NCBI GenBank assembly: GCA_012861695.1
Contig: JAAOOA010000092.1
Coordinates: 713,120 to 777,119, forward strand
Reading direction: 5' to 3'
DNA: 64,000 nt
Source: Trematomus loennbergii
Taxonomy: Eukaryota; Chordata; Actinopteri; Perciformes; Nototheniidae
Part shown: positions 35,501 to 46,339 of the stretch, piece after piece
Layout of the letters: each line of letters starts with the position of its first letter
Numbering within the stretch: the stretch's first letter is position 1
The notes under the pieces: generated by a model
Told to the model about the DNA's origin: nothing
The model's input: only the letters and a program-made list of their open reading frames with translations
The model's database searches: none
Position numbers and translations under genes: made by a program

Positions 35501-35821
35501 AGCCTCACTCAGGATTTTTTTAACAAGTGTTTTTATTGCTCTTGGGGCATTAAAAACAAGATTTTAACTTTAGTTTTTTATATAATATCTGCATTTTCTC
35601 TTGTGAAAAACTAAGTCTTAGTTTGGCCATAGTTATTTAATATATAGCGCCATCTCCTGGTTAAATCCTGAAATTGAAAATCTGGCAACGCCCTCTTGGA
35701 AAATAGTGGGAGGGCTTAACATTCCCAGATACTGGTCTTTGGCAGGTAACTGGCTGGTAGTAGGCAGGAAGCTGTATGCTGGAGTCTGAAATAAGATGCT
35801 CCATCTGTACATAGCGTTACC

Positions 35822-35891
35822 CAGAGCCCTATAGTAGTCTACTATAGTAGTAGTAGTAGTAGTATAATAGTAGTTCTACTATAGGGCTCTG
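35822..35891. mobile_element. 70-bp hAT-type MITE with TAG-repeat core
   Basis: The ends CAGAGCCCTATAGTAG and their inverted copy enclose TAG triplets. The 8-bp sequence GCGTTACC flanks both sides (35814-35821 and 35892-35899), as expected for hAT insertions. Confidence 0.88.
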
Positions 35892-35979
35892 GCGTTACCT
35901 AGATTTTGACAGCTGACGTTAGCGTAACCTGTAGCATAAGCTAGCTGGTTAGTACCTGTTACTCCAGTTACCTTCTTAC

Positions 35980-36130
35980 CTTCATAGTTGTGTATATATG
36001 ACGCAGCATATAATTTGAAGCCTTTATCGAGTTTGCTGGCAGGGGCTTTAGTCGTCCTGCAAATTCGATGAACATCGGTAATTTTCAATTTCGGGAGCTC
36101 TTGTAAACACCGGGTGTAGAACGTTGCCAT
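35980..36130 (-). pseudogene. YqaJ gene, first exon
   Basis: Starts ATG at 36130-36128, reads MATFYTRCLQELPKLKITDV and KGFKLYAASYIHNYEG, with a strong donor GTAAGAAG. It lies just inside the right terminal repeat of the ISL2EU element on the strand of the YqaJ gene, so I take it as that gene's N-terminal exon, now separated from the rest by the 4.9-kb Tc1/mariner-like insertion. Exons between this and 30718 may be missing. Confidence 0.6.
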
Positions 36131-36289
36131 TGTTGTTGTTGTACCGGAACAGTTGGGCAGTACTACGCACAATGCGGAAGTGCCTGTGCATGTAGCCTAT
36201 TGAAGAAACAACGATGACCAAGTAGCCTACATTGTGTCAGTAATCAAATATTAAGTAGGCCCTATATACAGTAGGCCTAAGTATATAAG

Positions 36290-36677
36290 CAGGGGTGCAC
36301 ACAACTTTGTCAGTGAGGTACTCAGATGAGTACCTGGAGTCAGTGTTTGGTACTCCAACTTCTGGCGATTGTCAACGGGGGGGGGTTATAGTGGAGTACA
36401 GTGCTTCGCGATTGTCAACGGGGGGTGGGGTGGTAGTGGAGTGCAGCGCTTCGCGATTGTCAACGGGGGGGTGGGGTACAGAGCTTCGTGATCAGCTGTT
36501 TTAGCAGCCCTGTCTGTGCACACGGAGACCGACTCTGTCGTCCGGTGATCTAACCGCCTTCTGGAAAAGCTTCACAAGTACGTCGGTACGCAAATGCGCT
36601 TTGTGACACAAGTGACGGTACGCATTTCAGATTGTTGCCGCGCATGCGTACCTGCGTACCAGTTATGTGCACCCCTG
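36290..36677. mobile_element. 388-bp hAT-type MITE with internal tandem repeat
   Basis: The ends are CAGGGGTGCACACAACT and, inverted, CAGGGGTGCACATAACT. The 8-bp duplication TATATAAG sits at 36282-36289 and 36678-36685. Inside are three tandem units of about 45-50 bp sharing GCGATTGTCAACGGGGGG (36364-36480). Confidence 0.92.
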
Positions 36678-36843
36678 TATATAAGTATAAGTATATAAGT
36701 ATAAGTATTACATATATAAGACGGGGCGGAATGGCCATCTGTGTGTTCTGGAGAATCACAGAACGGCCGGTCGTCAGCGGGCCGGTGCCGGCCGGCTCGG
36801 TTCGAACCGTTAATTTATTCATCTTTTAAACGGCATCATTTAA

Positions 36844-37209
36844 AGGTATGGTAGGTAAGTTTGAGAAACCGGCTCGAGATACACTTTTTGTTATATTCCA
36901 TGGAATGCTCTCATCCCGATAGCAATGAATATCTTAAGTGCTTTGACAAAAAATCCATACAAAAATGTCATCTGTGGAAGCCGTAATACTGTAAAAAGTA
37001 CGACCAATCATTTTAGCCGGCCCGGCTAAAAATAACTGGATGGCCTACCTGCCTGTCAGCCTTCCATCTGTGCACAAACTTATCATTGGTCATGTGCGCG
37101 TTCGTGTGTGTTGGAGGAGGGGCTCTATAAGGGTGCAGATTTTCTCCAGTTGTGTATTTTCAAATTCTAGCGATCTCGAGCCGGTTTCTCAAACTTACCT
37201 ACCCCACCT
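36844..37209. mobile_element. 366-bp MITE with TTAA duplication
   Basis: The ends AGGTATGGTAGGTAAGTTTG and, inverted, AGGTGGGGTAGGTAAGTTTG continue as a pair through GAGAAACCGGCTCGAG. TTAA flanks both (36840-36843, 37210-37213). This points to the piggyBac or Kolobok groups. Confidence 0.9.
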
Positions 37210-38250
37210 TTAAGTTGCGCTGACAGAGGTCCACAGTTTCCCCGCAGCGAGGCTCCCCCGCCCTCCTGTTGACAGTTCATGAGCGTTCTCACCACTAAAA
37301 TGTTTATTTTGGTGTTCTGTGTTTTAATGCCTACAACAACTGAATTATAGGTTGGTAGTTTCAGCTTTCTACACAACCCATAGATTGATAAAAGCGAAAA
37401 TACGTGAAACTTTACTGGTACATTCAGCAACAGGTTGAATTATCAGGCGTAAAGTTACTTAAGACATTTCAAATTCCGAGTGTCTTTCCAAATCTAAACT
37501 GACCAGTTTAATACATCTTTTATGGATAAAAATATGTATTTTTCACAAATGTTTCAATACAGACGTGCAACCTTCACCAGGGAAAAAGATATACGGCAGT
37601 TGAAATGTGTACCATATGATGGGGTGCCATTCCAACTCGTGGGCACCAAGATATATGGATGCCACCAGGGAAAGGACAGGTGTACTCGGCAAAAGGAGAA
37701 GTACCATGCCAAAAAGAGAAACAAGCGTATATTTATGAATTGACATGCATTAACAACTTAAAATAATTGGTAAAGGAAAATTAAACAACTATTCGTAATA
37801 TGACATGCATTATGTGGCATTCTATGACACATAACACTGTGACACATAACAACATAGGAATCAGCATTATGTAAATACATAAGTCGTTTAAACTTTAGAG
37901 GAATAGAAAATGAAATTCAATGGCCTCTTCTGAGACAAAATAAAGGGGGATATCCTTCCTTTGTTCACCTACAGAACCCAACCAGCTCACGGTCATGATC
38001 TGGCACCAAATTCTTCTATACTGGTTACTTATTTTAACAGGGGATGGTATATGTGCAAAATAAATAGACACAAACAGTACAGATGCAGGGGTAATGACAT
38101 AATGTCCCACTATACTACAGTTATATTAGCAGGACCTACAAATATTTTAAAGAAGACAAAAGAAAGAACCATAGCAAAAATTATGTTCTCCACGTTATGG
38201 AGAGGAGACCATGAAAATGTCTACATATATTAATATTGTATTTCAATAAG
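37210..38250. other. Spacer with one unrecognised reading frame
   Basis: At 37522-37743 (+) a 73-codon frame reads FTREKDIRQLKCVPYDGVPF, QLVGTKIYGCHQGKDRC and a Lys/Arg-rich end. The composition looks like a real basic protein C-terminus rather than noise, perhaps from a transposon gene, but I cannot name it. 37200-37300 resembles the GTTGACAATTCACGAGCG region of the Tc1/mariner-like copies. Confidence 0.35.
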
Positions 38251-38254
38251 GTAC

Positions 38255-38417
38255 ACAAATGTGCTTAGTTACTGCTTAGTTACTGAGGAACTACTAGATA
38301 ATTAATGGTTAGTTAATGAGTAGTTCCTCAGTGACTGCGATTGAGGAACTGATGGTTAGTTACTGGTAAACAGACTGGGGGTACTGTATTAATGAATCAT
38401 TCGTTAATGGTTAGTTA
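38255..38417. repeat. 92-bp-type minisatellite, left remnant
   Basis: Copies of AATGGTTAGTTAATGAGTAG, CAGTGACTGCGAT and GGTAAACAGACTGGGGGTAC, the same units as at 44295-44384 and 50629-50920. It is cut at 38417 by Tc1/mariner-like copy B. Confidence 0.85.
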
Positions 38418-41411
38418 CAGATGAAGCGTCTTATTTTGGACAGTTTAAAGTGCGAGGGTCGTGATCGGTTCGTGCACGTTCCGTGATGGCCGGCCGGCCC
38501 CAGTCTGACTTGATACCGCCCCCGTGATAAATACATTTAATTATTGTGAAGCCAGCTGCAATGGATCATTGATCCACCAGGGGGTGCAGTGGAGTTCCAC
38601 ACTGGAGTCATGTGTGGAGTCTTGTACAGTACGTCTGGTACTAATGTATAGCGGATCTTTATTAAGATCCATATGTCATGGATAGGATCATAGTCTGTGC
38701 TAAATAAGACATGTAATCATTTACAAAACATCACCATGTTGTTATTTAACAAAATAATGTTGTTTAGTCGAAAAAAACGAACGAGCCGGCTCTCCCGATT
38801 TTTAATCCTAATTTAATCATCATCATTGATGTTTATGTTCGCCGAATTGACATGAAATCACTGACAAATATGAATATTCTGTATTCAACTTCATTGAAAC
38901 GATCAGGATGGGTGTTATTTTCCCCCACAATGACCAAGTCGCTGCAAATGATCCCATGTATTACATGTACATGACCATATTCTCAACAAAGTTACGTAAC
39001 GAAACATTCTGTATTCCTTGCTTACTTTTTATTAATGCTTTATAACAGCTGGAATAGTTCGTTTAGAACAGGCACCTCACTCGCAATCTGCTCCTCCGCA
39101 ACGCCTACCACCTACCTCCGGCTGAAATTATGAATGTACAGTAAGGCATAGTAATCATAGATAACACGGCAGGTCCGTTACAGTTTGTTTTCATCTGATT
39201 TCAAATATTTCAAATGTCTGAAGTTAATAAATACATTCTCAGTGTTCAAGTCAACAATAGTCATATAAGAAAAGTACTGATCTAATAACAGAGATTTTAT
39301 AAGGACTTTTCAATGTTCGACATCGCTCATGTGAAATACAGTAAACTGGATGTTGTGGTGCCGAGAGGCGGGGTATCAAAAGTACAAGCTAAACTTTTAT
39401 TTAGCATCTGAACACACTTGTAAACAACGTGATGCCCGGGAAGCGAAGACCCGGCGGAAACAGCTGGTCTGGTTCACTAAAATGTACGTGTTTTACTATG
39501 TGATCTGCATGCACTTATCAAACATTACACCGTTACAGTTACTGATTTCAAATAAACAAAGTCTTGGCTTTCAGAATATTAAACTTGTTTCGGCAAATTT
39601 AGATGATAAATACAACTATGAAGATTGTAACGGCATAATTACTTAAGCGGAGAACGAAGTAAGTTAACGTTACAGCAGGCATAACAACAGCCTGTTTATT
39701 TTATTATAATATATAGTCGCTATTCATTTGTTTTAAGGCGAGACACGGCAGGCAAAAACATCGTTTTTCCTGCACTGGTCAATTTTGAGATGTTGTGCTA
39801 TTTTGATTCCATAACATGTTTTCTTTCAGGCTTTTGGAAGGAAAACGTACAAAATACACATTTAAGTGTTTATTTTACTATAGTTTTGTCTATTTTCGTC
39901 TGTAGATTTCTCCTAAATTCACCAAAAGTTAGCATTCTAACGTAACTTAAAGTACCGCGACCGATGTTTGCACCATGTCATCAGAGGTATCGTTGGAAAG
40001 TTCCGTGTCTCCTGCACAATCTCATCGGATCCAAATATGGTCATTTCCTTTGTATCAGCAACCAATCGTGAAAGTGCAAAGGGGTCTTAAACCAAGAACG
40101 AAATCTCATTGGCTGGTGTCAATTTCTGACAACGTGATTCGTTCAGATGCGTCACGTGGTGTGCTAAAGCACTTCCTGCTTTCCGCTCGAAATTTAAATC
40201 TGAAAATGGCAAAATAACGGCGAAAAAAACGTTCACAGAGAAGACGACAACAATTGTCACTTGCATAAAGCAAGGTTATACAAAAAACAAATGACCCCGA
40301 ACATGAAATACCTTCACGGAGTGCGTCGATGCGCAAGCTATCATCCAGATAACAGGAGGGTTTAGCTAGCGTCACTCTGCAATCTTTAAAGGTCGTTTTC
40401 TCAAAATGAGTTTTTTCTCCTACTCTGAGTTCGAAATCTCCACTTCAGTAGCAGTTACATACACCAAACCTTCCAGTTATATTCCTATCAATATTATGAA
40501 GGCTTTTACAGAAGGGTTTGTTCATATAGCCTGAATTATATAACATTTCATACCTAAAAACATGGTGAAAATTGATATTTTAGGGCTGTTGACAGTATTT
40601 TCTGATTTATGGAGTGATACAAAGAGATATCCTTCTGTAAAAGCCTTAGATACTAATATGACTACAAAATGAAACAATAATTTTGATCCATGGCTTTATC
40701 CAAAGTTCAGATTTCGGTTCCTGAAATGTGTTCAAATAGGCGCATATTTCATGAGATAATGGCTCATCTCTTCTGTCAAAGACCATTGCAAGAAGGTGCG
40801 ACGGGGGAGGGGGGAGAGAGTTAGACGCTCGTGAATTGTCAACGGGGGGGGGGAGGGGCTCTCTGCACGGAGGAGCCGCGGAGAAGTGAATCACAGTGAT
40901 CTGCTATTTTAAAGTAAATTCAACACATATCGACCATAAATATAGCATATATTAAGAACGAGAAAGTGTTAACATGGTTTTTTGTAAACATATGACCAAT
41001 GTGCGAGGGTGATGACATCAGAGCACCAGGCTTAGCCCCGGACAGGTAAAACAGGTATTCACTCAGAGGGGGGTAGTTACCATTTACATGTCAAAAAGCA
41101 ACATACAGTAGGCGGGTGGGGGATGGTGAACGTTTACATTTCTCTACAGAATACATTTAATTTGAGCAGTTACTGAGAAGTATATAATGAGAACTGCTAC
41201 CAATGGGCAGAGTTTTTCGCCGGTCAACGTGTGTGAAAGTTTAAAGTTAAAGTATATTATAATAAAATAAACACCGGCTGTTGTTATGCCTGCTGTAACG
41301 TTTACTTACTCCGTTCTCCGCTTAAGTAATTATGCCGTTACAAGCTTCATAGTTGTATTTATCATCTAAATTTGCCGAAACAAGTTTAATATTCTGAAAG
41401 CCAAGACTTTG

Positions 41412-43683
41412 ACGACGCTGAAGTTGGCTACCGATTCAGAGCTTCCGATTCGGCAGTTAAGGGGAAAGTTAAGGGAAATTTAATTTACAGCGCTGAGCGA
41501 ACAATCCTCCGTGTTTGAACCTCTTAAATCGCTGCATATCCGATTTATTTGGACTGGATTATCCCAGAGAGTCTAAAGATTCTTATAACACAGTTTGAGA
41601 TTTGTGAAACATTAATTCTATTTGTGAAAATAAAAAAAGAGATTTGCTGCTTTTTCTACATCTAGACCACATAACCAGGTCCTGATCTAAAACCATAGAC
41701 CTAGACTCATCAAATCTGGACTGGATTATCCCAGAGGGTCTAACCATTCTTTATAACACAGTTTTAGATTTGTGAAACCTTTATTCTATTTGTGAAAATA
41801 CAAAAAAGTGAGATTTCAGTGCTTTTTTCGCATTGTCTTGTCTTCCCCTGTGCTCCATGTCTGTTCGTCGTCGTTTCTCGTCTATGATACCTGTTAGTCT
41901 CTTTGCTCTTGTCCATGCTACCTGTCACGCTCCATGTTTGTTACTGAGGTTTTTTGTCCTGATCCTTCCTCGTACTCCCCCGGTTTTGGTATGTTAAGTT
42001 GTTCCTTGTTTTCTTTTGTCATTCAGCTTTGGGAAATAAAGCTCGCTTTTTGTTACCTGACCTTTTAGTCCTTTTACTGCATTTGGGTCCTATTTTTCCC
42101 CAACCCTGACACCGAGTCTGCTTCAAATTAACTTATTATCCTCACAGGATCATTTTATTCAAGTTAAAGCAAAACTTACTAAAGCATTCTAACTGTTTAT
42201 GCTTTAACAGCAATTAATAAATGATCCAGCTTTGCTTTTTGCTAACTGTTTTTGTTGTTCTGCTTTATGATTGTAATGCATGACTGTGCCAACATGTGTC
42301 TCCTCCTCCCTGCTCTTGTTTGTAGGCTGCACCTGCTTTTCAGGAGACCAGGCCTCGCAATTATGTTCTTTCTGCCAGTGCATCAGCGGTAAGAGTCCAT
42401 CACAAACTGCAGGGTCTGTCACCCAGCAGGAGCTAGGCTAACATGCTAACAGGCACAGAGCCTTAGAACACCACATACTCCAAAAGACAGATGATGTAGC
42501 TCACATCAGGGCACAGAGCTGCTGCAGCCTCACCTGACCCAGCAGCTCGTTGGCTAAAGCTATTGAATGTTGTGTCGGAAGCATCCTGAGGCCACAGTGG
42601 CTTCAGAACATGTATGTAGTCTATCTTAAAAAACATCTTGAATTTATTTGTAGAAAGTTAGTTTGTTACTTAACAGGTGTGGAGACTTTTTTTAGTTTCA
42701 TACATTTTCAAAAATACATTGTTAGAATTTCTAAAAAGTACTCTTACTCAAACCACTAAAATAATGTAAATGAAGCAAAAGGCTCCTGAAATCCTTTCAC
42801 ATGTACTCACCAGTGTAAGGCTGCCTTGCTGTGGTCCCAGTATATTTAAACTGCATGGGATGACGGCTACTAATGAGCACTGCACATGATATATATATTT
42901 GGAATGCTTTATGGATTGAAGTGGGGGCTGCATTTTGAATTCTTAAACAAGTTATGCTTATCAGACTGTGGCATGACCTTTGCGACACAAATATAATAAA
43001 GTGAGCATGTTTAGCAAGTTTTGATATTGTTGCATGCTGTTTATACTTTTTTTGACATAGAAAAACTATGATTACTAATTACATATAGCTTTACACTGGT
43101 ATGATCTGGAACTGTGACAGGCTCTGAAAGACTCCAATCCACTTCCGTAGTTGCACTTATGAAGGGAAACAATGGCCTTAATGAGTCCAACTGGTCACAA
43201 AAACCAAACATTTTTAGATTTTTAGATCAGGACCTGGTCTTATGTGGTCTAGATGCGAAAAAAGCACTGAAATCTCCATTTTTTTAAATTTTCACAAACA
43301 GAATTAAGGTTTCACAAATCTAAAACTGTGTTATAAAGAATGTTTAGACCCTCTGGGATAATCCAGTCCAGATTTGATGAGTCTAGGTATAGTGGTTTTA
43401 GATCAGGACCTGGTCTAATGTGGTCTAGATGTAGAAAAAGCAGCAAAATCTTCGGTTTTTTGTATTTTCACAATAGAATTAATGTTTCACAAATCTCAAA
43501 CTGTGTTATAAAGAATCTTTAGACTCTCTGGGATAATCCAGTCCAAATGAATCGGCTATGCAGCGATTTAAGAGGTTCAAACACGGAGGATTGTTCGCTC
43601 AGCGCTGTAAATTAAATGTCCCTTAACTTTCCCCTTAACTGCCGAATCGGAAGCTCTGAATCGGAAGCCAACTTCAGCGTCGT
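41412..43683. mobile_element. Mutator/Merlin-type element with ~400-bp terminal inverted repeats
   Basis: The left arm (41412 to about 41830) and right arm (about 43225-43683) are inverted copies, beginning ACGACGCTGAAGTTGGCT. The 9-bp sequence AAGACTTTG flanks both ends (41403-41411, 43684-43692) and is single in the homologous sequence of copy A (near 33508). Arms this long with a 9-bp duplication suggest a Mutator-like element; Merlin also gives 8-9 bp. No transposase was recognised in the 1.4-kb centre. Confidence 0.85.
41840..43220. other. Core of the long-TIR element
   Basis: Holds a T-rich stretch reading like a retroelement 3' end (41820-42115, ending AAATAAAGCTCGC then CCAACCCTGACACC). 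About 1 kb of AT-rich sequence follows with no gene recognised. Confidence 0.35.
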
Positions 43684-44294
43684 AAGACTTTGTTTATTTG
43701 AAATCAGATGAAAACAAACTGTAACGGACCCATATTATTCATATTCCGAGTCATAAAGACTTTATTTAAAATAAACATGTATAACTAGTTTAGGTTGTTT
43801 GAGAGGTACAGCTACCATTCTTTAATTAGATGTTTGATAAGTGCAGATCACATAGTAAAACACGTACACAGATACATTATTTTGTATTTTTATTAAATTC
43901 GACAATGTCAATTTCACTTTCCACTATGTCCACCGTTGTTTTTCACAACCAATGGCAGAACTTTATTGAGGCCTGTAATTAGTCAACTACAGGTCTCTTG
44001 GGTCAGTCTTTTTCTTCCAAAAAGCTTGTGACAAGATGTTATTGCTCTTGGGGCATTAAAAACAAGATTTTAACTTTAGTTTTTTATATAATATCTAAAA
44101 CGACTATTGTGAAAAACTAAGTCTTAGTTATTTAATATATAGCGCCATCTCCTGGTTAAACCCTGAAATTGGAGAATAGTGGGTTGGGCCTAACATTTCT
44201 GAATACTGGTCTTTGGCAGGTCTTAGGCTGGTAACTGGCTGGAAGTAGGCAGGAAGCTGTATGCTGGGGTCCAAAATAAGAGGCTCCATCTGTA

Positions 44295-44384
44295 ATGAGT
44301 AGTTCCTCAGTGAACTTATGGTTAGTTACTGGTAAACAGACTGGGGGTACTGTATTAACGAATCATTCGTTAATGGTTACTTAA
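44295..44384. repeat. 92-bp-type minisatellite, middle remnant
   Basis: Just under one unit (ATGAGTAGTTCCTCAGTGAA through AATGGTTACTTAA) left between the right end of Tc1/mariner-like copy B and the left end of the Kolobok-type element. Confidence 0.85.
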
Positions 44385-45574
44385 AGGGCCCATGTCATGG
44401 CCATTTCCACTGATCATAATTACATTGTTGAGGTATACTAAAATAGATTTATACTGTGCAATTTTCCAAACTCACATTGGTTTCGCATACAGCATCTCTG
44501 TAAAGTATGTGTATTCAGCAGTATTCACTCTCTCCACTAAACGACTCGTTGGAGCTCTTGCCCCCCCTCCCTGTGAGCCTAGTGTGCTCCGATTGGTCAG
44601 CTCGGCCACTCTGTTCTGATTAGTCAACCACCAGAGAGGCTCCGCCCATGTCTAACAGTGCTTTTTTCGGCTCGCTCTCGAACATCAGTCTTATAATGGC
44701 GTCGGTACAGCCGTATATTTTATACGCTAACTAACCGAACTGTACCTACAACTGTGTTATAGAAGAGTGTGACGGCCCCAGGGCCTTTGTGCAGGTGTGT
44801 TGCAGGTCTTACGATGGGGTGGAGCTGAAGAGGCTAATCAGCGCGATCACGGACACCTAGCTGGAGCCGAGGTGCTATTAAGCCCACTGCCCGGAGTCAC
44901 ACGGCGGCCCCTGTCTCTCTCCAAAGCGGCTGCAGAAGGACGAACTCGGCGATCCTCTCCCCTCGACCACCTATCTCTGCATTTACCACAATAAATGTGC
45001 CGTGGTTTTGTAAACTCGTGTATGTCTCCTTCTTTTCCGTTGTGGCCTACGAGCCGGTCATAACAAAGAGTAAGTTATTTTTACCTGTAATAAACTACTA
45101 CTGTTTGATGAGAAATCAAATCATGGTTTGCTATATATGAATGATATGTTATGGGAGCAAATCATTCAGGGAAGAAAGGATAGGCCTACTAAGTATTTCC
45201 ATTAAACTTTATTTTTAGAAATGTACAAAATGAACATAAATATACATATATACACGGTATATCATCAATTCCTCCCGTTGTCGGCATCTTGCCTATCGCA
45301 GCCGGGGCTTTTTAGGACGATGCATCAGTGTGGTAGTCCCGTCATGTATTGTCCGGCAGGATCTGGCTGGACGAAATCAAATGCAAATCACAAAATATTA
45401 GAGAAACTTAGTTGTTTTAGATTCGTTGTGGTAGGAGTGTGGATCTATCTAATCCATCTATCTCATCAACACAGTAAGCTTGCCAGCTAATATTCTAACC
45501 TAGCTTTCTTGTTTACTTTGGTAGCTAACACGATATAAACGTAGCTCGGAGGAACGGCAACTATAATGTAGTGT

Positions 45575-46256
45575 AATAAAACTACTATGAACAAAAGCTA
45601 GTGGTTCATATTAGGCTAGCAATAACGTGTTTATAATTGCAATCTTATACGGGTAGTCTGCTACGTTCGGTCATTCATTGTAACTGGCATGAATACAGCT
45701 AGCCTCATTAGCTATACATGCAGTATGTACATGTACTGTCACAATGTACGGTAAATCACCCGGAGTATACTGTATGAGTATTCCGTGTGTGACTGCAGAC
45801 ATTCTCCTGCCATGACAAACATGTAAGGCCATCTGCTGACATTGTAGTTGATATATTTAAACGCTAGCAACGTCGTTAGCCCAGTAAGCTAGGCTTGTTT
45901 AGTGTAATAAAACCACTATGAACAAAAGCTAGTGATTCATATTAGGCTAGCAAGAACGTGTTTACAATTGCAATCTTATACGGCTAGTCTGCTACATTCA
46001 TTGTAGCTGGCATAACAAAAATGTTTTCCCGAGCAAACCCATGTCTAGCTCCGTTGGTTAGCTCGGTAGCATACACGCTACGCCAGCTATAATGTAATTA
46101 CGTTTCGCGACTGACCGTACGGCAAATCACCCGGAGTATACTGTCTATGAGTATTTCGTGTGTGAATGCAGACATTATCCTGCTATGAGATACATGTATG
46201 TAAGGCCATCTGCTGATATTAGAGTTGATATATGGCAACTTAGTTAGCACAGTTAG
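45575..46256. repeat. Tandem duplication of ~320-350 bp
   Basis: Two adjacent diverged copies (about 45575-45895 and 45898-46256) sharing ACCACTATGAACAAAAGCTA-like and AATCACCCGGAGTATACTGT words. Inside the left part of the Kolobok-type element. Confidence 0.85.
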
Positions 46257-46339
46257 CACTGTGTCAATGGCTTAGCAGTCCGACACAGTTTACACATTAT
46301 CGTTTCGGGCTGGACCTGCTTCGCCTATCCTGTACTGCT

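Larger units (their letters stand above)
30925..35807. mobile_element. Tc1/mariner-like element, copy A (4.9 kb, scrambled interior)
   Basis: The ends are CAGATGGAGCGTCTTATTTT and an inverted CAGATGGAGCATCTTATTT; TA flanks both (30923-30924, 35808-35809). It contains the C-terminal part of a Tc1-type transposase and numerous segments that recur in direct or inverted order inside this copy and in copy B (38418-44292). It interrupts an intron of the YqaJ gene. Confidence 0.85.
25422..36198. mobile_element. ISL2EU-type DNA transposon with nested insertions
   Basis: The ends are AGGCTACATGCAC at 25422 and its inverted copy at 36186-36198, each followed inward by CTTCCGC-containing sequence. The dinucleotide AT flanks both (25420-25421, 36199-36200), matching the 2-bp AT duplication described for ISL2EU. 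Two convergent genes lie inside: THAP plus DDE transposase (+) and YqaJ-type exonuclease (-), the pair I recall for this superfamily. Removing a solo LTR, a Tc1-like element and a 70-bp MITE leaves about 5 kb. Confidence 0.78.
38418..44292. mobile_element. Tc1/mariner-like element, copy B (5.9 kb with a nested element)
   Basis: The ends are CAGATGAAGCGTCTTATTTT and, inverted, CAGATGGAGCCTCTTATTTT; TA flanks both. Removing the element leaves GGTTAGTTAATGAGTAG, exactly the sequence of the surrounding minisatellite, which proves the boundaries. It shares with copy A the first ~600 bp and several scrambled blocks; the 34740-35160 block of copy A is inverted here at 40795-41200. Without the 2.3-kb nested element it is about 3.6 kb. 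Confidence 0.88.

Noticed and set aside
36290..44290. A giant virus-derived element (Teratorn- or Polinton-like)
   Set aside because: No capsid, polymerase, protease or herpesvirus-type gene was found; the region resolves into ordinary small transposons with clear target duplications.
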